Positions 9,374-19,393 of a DNA stretch of 64,000 nt are shown piece by piece (the first letter of the stretch is position 1; each line of letters starts with the position of its first letter). Under the pieces are notes generated by a model. That model was given only the letters and a program-made list of their open reading frames with translations. It was not told the origin of the DNA and searched no databases. Origin of the DNA: Pigmentibacter sp. JX0631 (lineage in GTDB: Bacteria > Bdellovibrionota_B > Oligoflexia > Silvanigrellales > Silvanigrellaceae); assembly GCF_029873255.1 (NCBI RefSeq), contig NZ_CP123622.1:558501-622500 (forward strand), read 5' to 3'. Both the position numbers and the translations under genes were made by a program.

Positions 9374-11017
9374 ATGTTCAAAAACTCAATAATCTATTTT
9401 CTTTTAAGTTTTTTTATTTTTATATCTTGCAATAAAAATAATGAAAAAAACACAGATAATAGTGAAAAATTTGTAAATCAAAATAAAATCGAATTAATAT
9501 CTTTAGATAGAAGTATTGATTTATCAATAAGTACAAGAGCTGCTTGTTCAATTAATGACGATAATTTTTTAATTTCAAGACTTGATTCTAATAATTCAAA
9601 AGTTATTCAAGAAATTTTTAATAATGCTAAGTTTAAAACATTTTGTCTTAATTATTTAACAAATGAACTTCATAATTCTATTCAGGACAACAAAAAATAT
9701 ATTAAAACTATAGAAATGAAGTTTTATGACAAAAACAAACCTGATTATGATATTGTCATAGTTGGAGCAGGTGTACATTCCTCAATATTTAGCTTAAATT
9801 ATAAATTGAAATATCCAAATGCAAAAATACTTGTAGTTGATTCTGCTAATTCAATTTCAGAACACTTCAAAAGTACTGACTACCTAATCAATTCCCCTGA
9901 AAATCGGCCTATGGCTCCATCTTCTACTAATATTTTGCCAAATAGTCCGATACAATTAGCTGATTTTGGAAATAAAACTGATACATTCTTCATTGCAAAT
10001 AATTTATGGAAAACAATTGTATTAAATTCATTTGCATCAGGATCTGATATTTTACTAAATACTGCTATCACTGATTACAGCTACAATCATAAAAATAAAA
10101 TATTTACAGTTAAGTTGGATAATAACGCAACTATATTTACAAATAAAATCATCGTTTCAAATGGTTTAGGAACTCCAAAATTTGAACATTTTTCTGATGA
10201 AAATTTTAAAAATTCACAAATTAATTTGGCAAGTAAATGCTTTAACTCTGATTGCTTACCTTCGGTAATGACTTTTGATGATTTAATTAAATTTAATGAA
10301 CATTGGAAATCAAAAGGAAGTAATGTTTATAATGTTTTAAAGAATAAAAAAGAAATTGCAGTTGTGGGTGCTGGCGATGCTGCAAATGTTCTAATAGAAT
10401 TTCTCTACGATGCTGCGCCACCTGAAGCTTACTCACACGTATCATCTAATAATCTTTACCAAAAAATAAATAACTTATATTGGTATGCCCAAAAACACTC
10501 AACATCAGTTTCATTTCTAAGTGATGATAATATTAAACCTAGATATAAAACATTTAGATCAGTATTTTACAAAGATTTATTTGATAATAAAATTAAATAT
10601 AAAATGAATCCTTATAATTCACATTTAACTAAGATTAGTTTTGATAATATCAAAAATAAAGTATTGTTAACTGATGATAGTTTTAATACTTTAGAATTTG
10701 ATCAAGTTATTTTAACATCTGGATATACTAATAGTGTTTCTGGAATTATTTCTCCAATATTAAAGAAACAAATAGATGAAAAAGATCTAAAAAATAATTT
10801 CATTGATGTCTTAAACTCAAAAAATAGAGCTATTGCTAGAAAACTTAAATTAGAAAATGGTCAGCCGATTGAATTATATGTTATAGGAACTGCGGCAGGG
10901 GCTTCACCGAGTTGGCATTTAGCAAATGATGATGATTTAAAAGAATCTGTTACAAAAAACTCAGCTTCTATAAATGTTTTAGCACCTAAAAGTGCTGAAT
11001 TTGCAAGTAGTTTGTAA
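9374..11017 (+). CDS. Lipoprotein with FAD/NAD(P)-binding oxidoreductase folds
   Basis: The N-terminus is a lipoprotein signal: hydrophobic IIYFLLSFFIFI, then a lipobox ending in Cys19 (FISC), followed by a polar Asn/Lys-rich linker. From about residue 125 there is a Rossmann dinucleotide motif YDIVIVGAGVHSS with an acidic end of strand 2 (LVVDSAN), the typical N-terminal FAD site; a second motif, EIAVVGAGDAANVL, lies near residue 330 and could bind NAD(P)H; a third block, VILTSGYTNSVSG, resembles the late flavoprotein motif. The layout recalls flavin monooxygenases and thioredoxin-reductase-like enzymes, but no substrate can be assigned. The odd point is location: a lipid anchor would put a flavoenzyme outside the cytoplasm. 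Single-gene unit between a good promoter and a hairpin. Confidence 0.7.
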   Translation: MFKNSIIYFLLSFFIFISCNKNNEKNTDNSEKFVNQNKIELISLDRSIDLSISTRAACSINDDNFLISRLDSNNSKVIQEIFNNAKFKTFCLNYLTNELHNSIQDNKKYIKTIEMKFYDKNKPDYDIVIVGAGVHSSIFSLNYKLKYPNAKILVVDSANSISEHFKSTDYLINSPENRPMAPSSTNILPNSPIQLADFGNKTDTFFIANNLWKTIVLNSFASGSDILLNTAITDYSYNHKNKIFTVKLDNNATIFTNKIIVSNGLGTPKFEHFSDENFKNSQINLASKCFNSDCLPSVMTFDDLIKFNEHWKSKGSNVYNVLKNKKEIAVVGAGDAANVLIEFLYDAAPPEAYSHVSSNNLYQKINNLYWYAQKHSTSVSFLSDDNIKPRYKTFRSVFYKDLFDNKIKYKMNPYNSHLTKISFDNIKNKVLLTDDSFNTLEFDQVILTSGYTNSVSGIISPILKKQIDEKDLKNNFIDVLNSKNRAIARKLKLENGQPIELYVIGTAAGASPSWHLANDDDLKESVTKNSASINVLAPKSAEFASSL

Positions 11018-11033
11018 TTTAAAAATTCTAAGC

Positions 11034-11070
11034 TAATGAGCCTCTTTTTTAATTGGGGCTCATTAATTAA
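11034..11070 (+). terminator. Probable terminator between convergent genes
   Basis: TAATGAGCC (11034-11042) pairs with GGCTCATTA (11057-11065) across a 14-base loop. The tail is A/T mixed rather than a clean T run. It overlaps the stop codon of the convergent GT9 gene and may serve both directions. Confidence 0.5.
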
Positions 11071-12160
11071 TAAAAACTTGATTAATTTTATCAAGAACTA
11101 AATTAACAGTAATATTATTATAAGCATTTACTTCTTGTTGTTTAGCTATTTCTTTTTTCCTAATAAAAATTTTCTTTATTTTTATATTTTTACATTCATT
11201 TTTTATACAATAAGAACCCTCACCTAAACATCCCCAGCGCTGAGGAGAGGCACTTCCCATTAATGTTAAAGTAGGGGTCGAAGTTCCAGCAGCAATAAAC
11301 TGCATTGAACTCGTATTAGTAATTAATAAATGTGATTGTTTCACAATATCTATCAAATCAATTATAGTATTTGGTTGAATTATTTCAAAATCATCTAAAG
11401 CAACTTCTTTCAACCAACCTGTTTCCTTCGGCGATCCAATAATTTTTACATTGTAAGAATTATCTTTTAATATTAAAGCCAATTCTCTAAAACGAGAACT
11501 ACACCACGCCTTTTCCCTAATACTTGCAGTTGGATTAATTAAAATATTTTTTGTTGAATTATTTGTTAAAAAATGATTTTTTGGAAACCATTTTAAAGCT
11601 GGTAATCCATTTTTTTCCCAAAATTTAATTTTTTGTTCAATATAGTTTTCATTTATTGAGGATAATATTTTTAAATATCTATCTCTTTCATGAATTTCTG
11701 ATTTGTTTTTTATTAAAGTAAAATGAGTAAAAAAAACTTTTGCTAATTTACTTTTACTTGCACCTATTCTGATAGGTATTTTAGCAAAGAAAGCTTGATA
11801 TGCAAATCTTAAACTTTCAGTTCTAAAATCAATAGATAAAGAATAATTTGACAAAACTTTTCTCAAAGACTTTTGCTTTTTTAATAACTTCCAACTTAAT
11901 AATTGATCACAGGGTTTCCAAATTTCTAAAGACTTAAAATTTTTATTTGTTATTATAATATTTTTGATATTTGGCCAATTTAAAGGTAAAATGACCTCTT
12001 TCCATAAATCACAGCCAATAATTGTAATTTCAGAACTTGGAAACATAGTTGTAACTTCAAATAAAGCTGCTGTAGACACCAATAAGTCACCTAGGGCTCC
12101 CGTATGGTAAACAACAATCTTCTTTGGTTCGGGTATGTTAGACAGTTCAATGTTAATCAA
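11063..12160 (-). CDS. Glycosyltransferase family 9 (heptosyltransferase-like)
   Basis: Related to the ADP-heptose:LPS heptosyltransferases that build the inner core of lipopolysaccharide at the cytoplasmic face. The N-terminal GALGDLLVSTAALFEV matches the family's GD-x(n)-T acceptor-side motif, and the C-terminal half contains NPTASIREKAWCSSRFREL (compare NPG...KxWP) and the donor-site LITNTSSMQFIAAGTSTPTLTLMG block ending with GSASPQRWG. It initiates at TTG (12158-12160) with AAGGG eight bases upstream; no ATG fits. At 365 residues it has normal length. The sugar transferred is unknown; there are no other LPS genes next to it. Confidence 0.85.
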   Translation of the reverse strand: MINIELSNIPEPKKIVVYHTGALGDLLVSTAALFEVTTMFPSSEITIIGCDLWKEVILPLNWPNIKNIIITNKNFKSLEIWKPCDQLLSWKLLKKQKSLRKVLSNYSLSIDFRTESLRFAYQAFFAKIPIRIGASKSKLAKVFFTHFTLIKNKSEIHERDRYLKILSSINENYIEQKIKFWEKNGLPALKWFPKNHFLTNNSTKNILINPTASIREKAWCSSRFRELALILKDNSYNVKIIGSPKETGWLKEVALDDFEIIQPNTIIDLIDIVKQSHLLITNTSSMQFIAAGTSTPTLTLMGSASPQRWGCLGEGSYCIKNECKNIKIKKIFIRKKEIAKQQEVNAYNNITVNLVLDKINQVFIN

Positions 12161-12417
12161 TGTGTATACCCTTAATATTCAATTAGGCTACCGATGCGTG
12201 GATCATATAAAAAATATAAATTCATGGCAAATTTTTAATATTTATTTTAAATTACAAATTATATTTAAATAAAAATTAGAATAAATCTATTTTTATTTTT
12301 AGTTTATATATTTCCCAAAATTTGATCAGTTTTTTAGAAAGAACTTCCTCTTTGCAAGGCAGATAGACATAGTGTATGAGGAAATTGGATTCGATTTATC
12401 TTTATCAGGAGGCTCAA

Positions 12418-13455
12418 ATGGCTCTCATTTCTTTAAGACAATTACTAGATCATGCAGCAGAAAATAGTTATGGTGTCGCCGCTTTTAATGTTAATAATTT
12501 AGAACAAATTCAAGCCATTATGGAAGCAGCAAAAGAAACAAATAGCCCTGTCATTTTACAGGCCAGTCGTGGTGCACGTTCATATACAAATGACGTTTTT
12601 CTTAGACATTTAATTTTAGGGGCAGTCGAATTGTATCCAGACATTCCTGTCGTAATGCATCAAGATCATGGAAACAGCTTACAAACTTGCCTTTCAGCAA
12701 TTCGCAATGGTTTTACAAGCGTAATGATGGACGGAAGCTTAAAAGAAGATGCCAAAACACCATCCGATTTTGAATACAACGTGAAAATTACAGCTGATGT
12801 GGTTCGTATAGCACATTCTATGGGAATTTCCGTTGAAGGAGAATTAGGTTGTTTAGGTTCTCTTGAAACTGGTAAAGGTGAGAAAGAAGATGGGCATGGT
12901 TTTGAAGGAACGTTAAGCCATGATCAACTTTTAACAGATCCACAAGAAGCGGCTCAATTTGTTGAATTAACAAAAGTCGATGCTCTTGCTATTGCAATTG
13001 GAACAAGTCACGGAGCATATAAATTTACTAAAAAACCAGACGGTAAAACTTTAGCTATCGATAGAATTCGTGAAATTCATAAACGCCTACCTAATACACA
13101 TTTAGTGATGCACGGCTCAAGTTCAGTTCCTCAAGATTTGCAAGCAGAGTTTCGTAAATATGGTGGGGAAATGAAAGAAACTTGGGGAGTTCCTGTTGAA
13201 GAAATTCAAGAAGGAATTAAAAATGGTGTTCGAAAAATAAATGTTGATACTGATAACAGATTAGCGATGACCGCAGCTATTCGTAAACTTTTAAGCACCA
13301 ATCCTTCAGAATTTGATTTAAGAAAATACATGGTTCCTGCTCGTGATGCTATGAAAAAAGTTTGCGCTCAAAGAATGGTGGAATTTGGCCAAGCTGGTCA
13401 AGCTTCAAAAATTAAAGCAATTCCATTAGATACTATGGCTAAACGCTATGTCTAA
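12418..13455 (+). CDS. fba: Class II fructose-1,6-bisphosphate aldolase
   Basis: Zinc-dependent cleavage of fructose-1,6-bisphosphate in glycolysis and the reverse step in gluconeogenesis. Zinc and catalytic motifs are clear: MHQDHGNS (Asp and His), [15 protein letters not shown] (Glu), [13 protein letters not shown] (His), [10 protein letters not shown] (His) and [13 protein letters not shown] (phosphate site). The 345-residue length and the insert after VPQDLQAEF match the long class IIB (CbbA-type) aldolases. The ATG at 12418 is preceded by a perfect AGGAGG (12407-12412); the frame is open 14 codons further up but that part is not family-like. Its last codons overlap the Nudix gene by eight bases, so the two are co-translated. 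Confidence 0.95.
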   Translation: MALISLRQLLDHAAENSYGVAAFNVNNLEQIQAIMEAAKETNSPVILQASRGARSYTNDVFLRHLILGAVELYPDIPVVMHQDHGNSLQTCLSAIRNGFTSVMMDGSLKEDAKTPSDFEYNVKITADVVRIAHSMGISVEGELGCLGSLETGKGEKEDGHGFEGTLSHDQLLTDPQEAAQFVELTKVDALAIAIGTSHGAYKFTKKPDGKTLAIDRIREIHKRLPNTHLVMHGSSSVPQDLQAEFRKYGGEMKETWGVPVEEIQEGIKNGVRKINVDTDNRLAMTAAIRKLLSTNPSEFDLRKYMVPARDAMKKVCAQRMVEFGQAGQASKIKAIPLDTMAKRYV

Positions 13456-14047
13456 TTCCAAACAAGCTGACTTAAAACTAGAACCATTTGAACTGACAGA
13501 AGAAAAAAATGTATTTCAATGTAGCATTTTTCAGGTTAATGCGAGAATCGCAAGCACTAAAGACCACAAAAATAAATTAAATGTTTATACATTTAATTGT
13601 GCTGATTGGGTTAATATTGTTCCTATTACAGCTTCTGGTCAGGTTGTTTTAGTTGAGCAGCATCGTTTTGGAACCAATTCTTTTACTCTCGAAGTTCCTG
13701 GGGGAGCAGTCGAAAGATCTGAAAAAGACAGCACACTTGCAGCTCTTCGAGAATTAGAAGAAGAAACAGGTTTAACTAGTCAAAGAATACTGTCGTTACC
13801 TAAATTTTTTCCTAATCCTGCATTGCAGAATAATAAAGTAACTTATTTTATTGCGTTTGATGTTCAACCCCTAGCAGAACCAAGCGCTCATAATGATCCT
13901 TTTGAAAATATTAAATTACATTTTATTGATTTTCATGAAGCAGTTAAAATGGTACGTTCTGGACAAATACAACACTCACTATCAGCGCTAGCTATTTTGC
14001 TTGCAGAGCCTTATTTTACTACTAAATTTCCTAGGCCACTTCCGTAA
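13448..14047 (+). CDS. Nudix hydrolase (ADP-ribose pyrophosphatase-like)
   Basis: Hydrolyses a nucleoside diphosphate linked to another moiety; the surroundings of the Nudix box ([36 protein letters not shown]) resemble ADP-ribose/ADP-sugar pyrophosphatases. The box [23 protein letters not shown] keeps the catalytic REL-EE-x-G core, with one extra residue between the first Glu and the Arg compared with the canonical spacing; this variant occurs in the family. 199 residues, no signal peptide. The start overlaps the aldolase stop (ATGTCTAA), and the 3' end overlaps the convergent RNase Y gene by 17 bases. Substrate is inferred only at family level. Confidence 0.85.
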   Translation: MSNSKQADLKLEPFELTEEKNVFQCSIFQVNARIASTKDHKNKLNVYTFNCADWVNIVPITASGQVVLVEQHRFGTNSFTLEVPGGAVERSEKDSTLAALRELEEETGLTSQRILSLPKFFPNPALQNNKVTYFIAFDVQPLAEPSAHNDPFENIKLHFIDFHEAVKMVRSGQIQHSLSALAILLAEPYFTTKFPRPLP

Positions 14048-15620
14048 TTTCAGTTCGTCTAATAACAGTAACTCTTATTTGTCCAGGAAATTCTACTTCC
14101 TCTTCTAGTTTTTTAGCTATTCCCTCAGCCAATCCATTTATTTCAGTTTGTTTTACTTTATTATTATCAACAAAGACATGTACCTCGCGTCCAGCATGCA
14201 TAATAGCCGAGCCAGTAACTCCTTGTTCTTGAAAACTGTTCACAACTCCAGAAATACCATCAATTCTTCTATGATAGCCTTCTTCCATATCTACTCTTGC
14301 CCCAGGTCTTGCGCCAGATAATGCATCAGCCGCTTTTAAAATATAGGCAAATGGAGTTTCAACTATTTTATCATCGTGATGAGCTAAAACAGTATCAACA
14401 ATATCTTCTTTTTCTCCATAACGGATTGCATAATCACCACTAATTACAGCATGACTTCCTTCAATTTTATAATCTAAAGCTTTACCAATATCATGTAAAA
14501 TTCCCGCTCTTTTAGCATGTAAATTAGATACACCGATTTCGTCCGCAATCATACCTGCTAATCTAGCTACCTCAATGGAATGAAAATACTGATTTTGCCT
14601 ATGGCTCGTTCTATAATTTAAGGAGCCAATCAATTTTAATATTTCTGGATGCATATCATGTGGTAATCCAAGTCCTTTTATTGCTTCCTCACCAATTTTA
14701 AAAATATATTTATCTATATTTTTTCGATTTCGTTCAAAGATATTTTGAATTTTATCTTCAGAAAAAATATCTTTGCTTAAAATTTCCTCCAAAGTGAGTC
14801 TTATAACTTCTTTATCAACACCAGATCCTCCAGCAATTTTTAATACTGAAGGCAATTCTTCGTTAAAATTAAGGACGCTAATTGAAGAATCAGTTCCATT
14901 TATAAGAAAACGTACTATTGGTGACTCTTCATGAAAATGTTTAGTAAGAATTTCTTTTGAATTAACTGGTACAATAAAAGAAGATTTTGGCCAAATAAAA
15001 TTAGGTTGATATCTTAAATAAACTGAATTTAAAGTGTCTCTGGCGAGTCTTTGAGATTCATTTTTCAAAAATTCAGAATTATCCATGAGCCATTTTGAAA
15101 TTCCCAATTTTTCAGCAGCAACTAGTTCTTCAGACAATTCATGAAACAAATCATGTTTATTTTTACCCACTTTATTTTCAAGCATAGACTGATAATTATT
15201 ATTTATTTCTAAGGTATTTTTATCTAGATGTTTGATATTTTCAACAGAATTATCTATATCATTCTTTTTCCTAGCAATTGCTTCTTCTTTTTTATCAAGC
15301 TCATTTCCCATTTTATCTAATTCTGATTGTTTTTCATTCAATTCTTGTTCATAGATTTCCTGATGAGCCAACAATATTTCACGTTCGCTATCAAGTTGTT
15401 CAGCATCGGCTTGATATTGTTCTTTAGTTGCAATTAATGCTTCTTCAAGAATCATTTTTCTTTGAACTTCTGCACTTTTTAAAATAGCTTCCATATTTTC
15501 TTTAACGGGGATCTCAGTAATATTTCCTAAAGAGCGACGGGCAAAAGCTTTTGCTAGAAAAAACCCGCAAGTCAAACCAATGAATGACGCTCCACAAATT
15601 GTGTATATTGACCAATGCAT
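14031..15620 (-). CDS. rny: RNase Y-type membrane endoribonuclease with degenerate KH region
   Basis: RNase Y starts mRNA decay at the inner membrane. The 529 residues follow its plan: a single N-terminal membrane helix (IYTICGASFIGLTCGFFLA), a long Glu/Lys-rich coiled coil to about residue 170, a region where the KH domain should be, then the HD domain with FHSIEVARLAGMIADEIG, AGILHDIGKALD (His376-Asp377 metal pair) and DTVLAHHDD, ending with the usual C-terminal GREVHVFVDNN...PGQIRVTVIRRT block. The KH section (about 205-290) lacks the family's GREGRNI-like GxxG loop, reading LINGTDSSISVLN instead. The ATG at 15620 has AAAGG upstream. HD activity is expected; RNA recognition may differ. Confidence 0.87.
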   Translation of the reverse strand: MHWSIYTICGASFIGLTCGFFLAKAFARRSLGNITEIPVKENMEAILKSAEVQRKMILEEALIATKEQYQADAEQLDSEREILLAHQEIYEQELNEKQSELDKMGNELDKKEEAIARKKNDIDNSVENIKHLDKNTLEINNNYQSMLENKVGKNKHDLFHELSEELVAAEKLGISKWLMDNSEFLKNESQRLARDTLNSVYLRYQPNFIWPKSSFIVPVNSKEILTKHFHEESPIVRFLINGTDSSISVLNFNEELPSVLKIAGGSGVDKEVIRLTLEEILSKDIFSEDKIQNIFERNRKNIDKYIFKIGEEAIKGLGLPHDMHPEILKLIGSLNYRTSHRQNQYFHSIEVARLAGMIADEIGVSNLHAKRAGILHDIGKALDYKIEGSHAVISGDYAIRYGEKEDIVDTVLAHHDDKIVETPFAYILKAADALSGARPGARVDMEEGYHRRIDGISGVVNSFQEQGVTGSAIMHAGREVHVFVDNNKVKQTEINGLAEGIAKKLEEEVEFPGQIRVTVIRRTEITEVA

Positions 15621-15764
15621 TTTAAAACCTTTTTATTTTTCATATTATGAAAGGACGACTCCTTTTACAGGCAATATACATTACCAGAGAGAGAAGCTAC
15701 CTTTAGAACAAAGGTAGCACGGTTATCTCATTAGAGAAACTATATTCTATTTAGGAGAGAAATA

Positions 15765-16586
15765 ATGAGCGCATCTCAACCCACAGAAGCTTTTATAACC
15801 CAAATAGCCCAACAAGCAGGAGAAATTACCCTTGAATATTTTGCAAAACGATTTAAAATTTCGGAAAAAAGCAATAATCAAGGGATTGTAACTGAAGCTG
15901 ATCTTCATTCGGAAAAAGTAATTAAAGCAGAAATTCATAATTGTTTTCCATCTCACAGTATTTTAGCTGAAGAATCAGGATTAACAGAATATGCGAAAAA
16001 AGAAGATTTCGAACCCATCTGGATCATAGACCCATTAGATGGAACCACTAATTTCTCGAAAGGAAATCCATATTATTGCATTTCAATAGCCTTTGGTTTT
16101 TTAAAAAATAGAAGATTTTTATGCCAATTAGCAGCCATTTATCAACCAACTACAAAAACTATATTTTATGCTGAAAAAGAAAAAGGAGCATATTGTAATG
16201 GCCAAAAAATACAGGTTTCAACTTTAGAAGAATTGAAAATGGCTAGTATTTGCACAGGATTTAGTTCTAATAAAGGGAAAGATCTTGTTCCTCTTACAAA
16301 AACTATTGGCGAAATACAAAATAATTCATTGGGTTTAAGAATTAATGGAGCTGCAGCACTTGATCTAGCTAATACTGCAAAAGGTATGTTTCAAGGATTT
16401 TATGAAACTCCATTGGCTCCATGGGATACAGCAGCAGGAGCATTATTAATAATCGAAGCTGGAGGAAAAGTAACTAATTTCCAAGGAAATGAATTTTGTC
16501 CGCTACAAGATCGAGGTATTATTGCTGCAAGTTCTCAAATTCATGAAAGCTTATTTAATTTAATCAAAATAAATTACGCCAATTAA
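15765..16586 (+). CDS. suhB: Inositol monophosphatase family phosphatase (SuhB-like)
   Basis: Mg-dependent phosphatase of the inositol-monophosphatase/FBPase/CysQ superfamily. Metal ligands are all visible: EES in SILAEESGLTE, the signature WIIDPLDGTTNFSKG, and the C-terminal APWDTAAGALLIIEAGG. The NFSKGNPYYCISIAF continuation is closest to SuhB/IMPase rather than CysQ. 273 residues, cytoplasmic. TTAGGAGAG precedes the ATG. It diverges from the RNase Y gene and overlaps the convergent PBP1a gene by four bases. In vivo substrate could be inositol phosphate or another sugar phosphate. Confidence 0.88.
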   Translation: MSASQPTEAFITQIAQQAGEITLEYFAKRFKISEKSNNQGIVTEADLHSEKVIKAEIHNCFPSHSILAEESGLTEYAKKEDFEPIWIIDPLDGTTNFSKGNPYYCISIAFGFLKNRRFLCQLAAIYQPTTKTIFYAEKEKGAYCNGQKIQVSTLEELKMASICTGFSSNKGKDLVPLTKTIGEIQNNSLGLRINGAAALDLANTAKGMFQGFYETPLAPWDTAAGALLIIEAGGKVTNFQGNEFCPLQDRGIIAASSQIHESLFNLIKINYAN

Positions 16587-19132
16587 TTGTGTTTTGATTT
16601 ATCAAAACTTTGATTACTTACTTCTTGTTGGCTATTAATAGGATTACTACCATCATCTAAGGCTTCTTTAAAGTAACTACCACCAGTTTCGGTTCCATCT
16701 ATTATAAAAACACCAATTGCATCACTTCCTGTTGAACGTTCTCCGGTATTTTTATCAATAGCTATTTCATGAATACCTGTGGGTCTTGTCCAATTTTTTA
16801 AAGAATAATTTTTAATTGCACCTTGCATCATTGTTTTCCAAATAGGTGCAGCCATTGCAGATCCCGTTCCTCCAGTTCCTAAAGTTTTAGAATTGTCGTC
16901 ATATCCAATCCAAACTCCTCCAACTAGTTGCGAAGCAATTCCAAGGAACCATGCATCTGTATTTGCATTTGTGGTTCCTGTTTTTCCTCCAACATAATTT
17001 CCTAAACCTAAAACACCTTGTCCAGTTCCAATATGAACAGCTGTACGTAAGAGATCTAAAGTAACATATGCTGCCTGAGGTGAAATCATTTGCAATTTAT
17101 CTATTTCATTCTCTTTTTCCACTGTTTTACCAGGAAGAAATGGAGCATCTTCAGGAAATTGTGGCTCGATTTTTAAGGGGAATATTTTTTCATTTTTTGC
17201 TGAATAAATGACTTCACCATTTCTGTCAACAACTTCATTTATATAAAATCCTAAAGTCATTTTTCCTGAATTTGGAAAAATAGAATAAGCTTGAACCATT
17301 TTAAGTAACGATGCAGTTCCTGCTCCTAATGCTACGCTCAAATCAGATAATGGCCAATTAAAACCAAAACGAGTTAAATGCTTTGTAACTTTAGATGGCC
17401 CCATAACGTGGTACAGAAAAATACTTGGAATATTATAGCTTAAAGCTAAGGATTGCATTAATGTTGTTCGCCCAGATTCTTTTCCGCCATAATTTTCAGG
17501 TTGCCATCCATCTAAATCTATTTTTGGACTGTCTATTTTTGAAGCAGGAGTAAATCCACAGTCAATTGCATAGGAATAGTAAAGAGGTTTTACGCTACTT
17601 CCCACTTGACGTTCTGCTTGAGTAGCACGATTAAATTGACTCACTAAAAAGTGTTCACCACCCACCATTGCAAGTATTTCACCGCTTTTTGAATCCATCA
17701 CCATAGCAGCTGCTTCTATTCCAACTGTGTCAATTAAAGTATATCTAGCAAAACTCTCTTTAGATGGATTATTAAAATATTGTAAATATGAATTTAAAGT
17801 AAACATAAATTTTTTATCATTAACAATTCGTGATTGCATTTTTTTATTTAATTTTTGCACATGTATTTCATCACCAACTTTTAGAACATTGTTAATATCA
17901 GTATCTCCTGTTTCTTTGTTAATATCAGCATTTAGAGCCCACATGATGTCTTCTTCTAAAATGACACCAACACCTTTTTGAGTGGCTATTCCTACAGCTT
18001 GAATTTCTTCATTAATAAAAGTAACAATAGCTCTTTCTTCTTCATTTTCTTTTGGCTTTGATGAAATAAACTCTTTTAAATGTTGATTAAATGACGAACC
18101 ATGTTGTTTAATTGGCCCTTTAAAACTTCTTCTTGATTGATATGCATCAGCAAAATTTTGTATTGCAATTTGAGTTGCATTTTGAATTTTGGAATTTAGA
18201 GTAGTATAAACAGTTAAACCACTTTTTCCTAAATTTTCTATTTCTAAATTATTTATTAATTGTTTTTTTACTTCTTCTACAAAATATGGAGCTACTTTAT
18301 TATTTGGGGATTCAGCCCTATAAAAAATTAAATTTTCATTTACTGCTCTATCATATTGATTTTTTGTAATCATTCCAGTTTTGAACATTCTTTCTAAAAC
18401 ATATGACTGTCTTAATTTTGCCGCCTGGAAATTGTCATTCGGATCATACGCAGATGGAGCGGGAGTTAATCCAGCAATGAGAGCTGCTTCTGCAAGAGAT
18501 AATTTCATATTATTTTTTCGAAAATAATTTTGCGCAGCTGCTTCCACTCCATAGGAACCGTTACCTAAATATATTGTATTCAAATATAATTCCAAAATTT
18601 TATCTTTTGGAAATGAATTTTCTATCTCATTTGATACAATTATATCTTTAATTTTTCTAATAATTGTTCTTTCTTTTGTTAGTAAAACATTTTTTGCCAA
18701 TTGCTGAGTAATTGTACTTCCACCTTGTTTTTGATTTGAAAAAGTTACGAAATGTAAAAAAGCTCTTAAAAAACCTTTCCAATCAAGTCCATGATGATTA
18801 TAGAACTCTGCATCTTCTGCTGCAATAAATGCGTTTTTTACAAATGGAGAAATCTCATTTATCAATACTGGGTAACGTCTTTCTTCAAAAATCTCTGCAA
18901 TTTTAACACCATCTTGACTATAAATGACAGTGGGTAAAGCTGGTTCATAATTGTAAAGTTTTTCTAAATTTGGAAGTGTTCTTTTAATTTTTTTAAATTC
19001 ATAAAAAGAAAACGAAGCTAACAAAACAAAAATAAGAATGATTAATATCTTATAATGTTTAACAATAAGTTTAGAATACTTGATAAAAAAGTTTACAAGT
19101 GGCAGAAGTTTCACCAATTTATCTTTTAGCAT
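16583..19132 (-). CDS. mrcA: Bifunctional class A penicillin-binding protein (PBP1a)
   Basis: Polymerises and cross-links peptidoglycan in the periplasm, anchored in the inner membrane. Order: short cytoplasmic tail, a membrane helix near residues 28-45 (ILIILIFVLLASF), GT51 transglycosylase with EDAEFYNHHGLDW, GGSTITQQLAKN and the LYLNTIYLGNGSYG block, an intervening OB-like region, and a transpeptidase with SxxK at Ser512-Lys515 (GSSVKPL), SxN in LSYNIPS and KTGTT. 849 residues is typical of PBP1a. AAGGTTTG precedes the start ATG at 19132. The C-terminal tail is polar and Ser/Asn-rich. Single gene between convergent suhB and the His-rich gene upstream. Confidence 0.95.
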   Translation of the reverse strand: MLKDKLVKLLPLVNFFIKYSKLIVKHYKILIILIFVLLASFSFYEFKKIKRTLPNLEKLYNYEPALPTVIYSQDGVKIAEIFEERRYPVLINEISPFVKNAFIAAEDAEFYNHHGLDWKGFLRAFLHFVTFSNQKQGGSTITQQLAKNVLLTKERTIIRKIKDIIVSNEIENSFPKDKILELYLNTIYLGNGSYGVEAAAQNYFRKNNMKLSLAEAALIAGLTPAPSAYDPNDNFQAAKLRQSYVLERMFKTGMITKNQYDRAVNENLIFYRAESPNNKVAPYFVEEVKKQLINNLEIENLGKSGLTVYTTLNSKIQNATQIAIQNFADAYQSRRSFKGPIKQHGSSFNQHLKEFISSKPKENEEERAIVTFINEEIQAVGIATQKGVGVILEEDIMWALNADINKETGDTDINNVLKVGDEIHVQKLNKKMQSRIVNDKKFMFTLNSYLQYFNNPSKESFARYTLIDTVGIEAAAMVMDSKSGEILAMVGGEHFLVSQFNRATQAERQVGSSVKPLYYSYAIDCGFTPASKIDSPKIDLDGWQPENYGGKESGRTTLMQSLALSYNIPSIFLYHVMGPSKVTKHLTRFGFNWPLSDLSVALGAGTASLLKMVQAYSIFPNSGKMTLGFYINEVVDRNGEVIYSAKNEKIFPLKIEPQFPEDAPFLPGKTVEKENEIDKLQMISPQAAYVTLDLLRTAVHIGTGQGVLGLGNYVGGKTGTTNANTDAWFLGIASQLVGGVWIGYDDNSKTLGTGGTGSAMAAPIWKTMMQGAIKNYSLKNWTRPTGIHEIAIDKNTGERSTGSDAIGVFIIDGTETGGSYFKEALDDGSNPINSQQEVSNQSFDKSKHN

Positions 19133-19393
19133 AATTCAAACCTTGTATTCATCTACAAAGATTTTAACGTCCAATCGTGCCCTCATGTTTCGGTTTTTTT
19201 TTCTAAAAAATAAGAATTAGTTAAATTTTAAGACTATGGGGAGAGAAGAATGGGTACAAGTTTATTTATTTTAGTTCTCAAACAGGGCAAAATAGTGCTA
19301 GTGTTTCAACATGAAAATACTTTAAATACTGTTAGATTTTCAGTTTTTGTAGTATTTTCAATAAATTCAATATAATTAATAGGATACCATACA

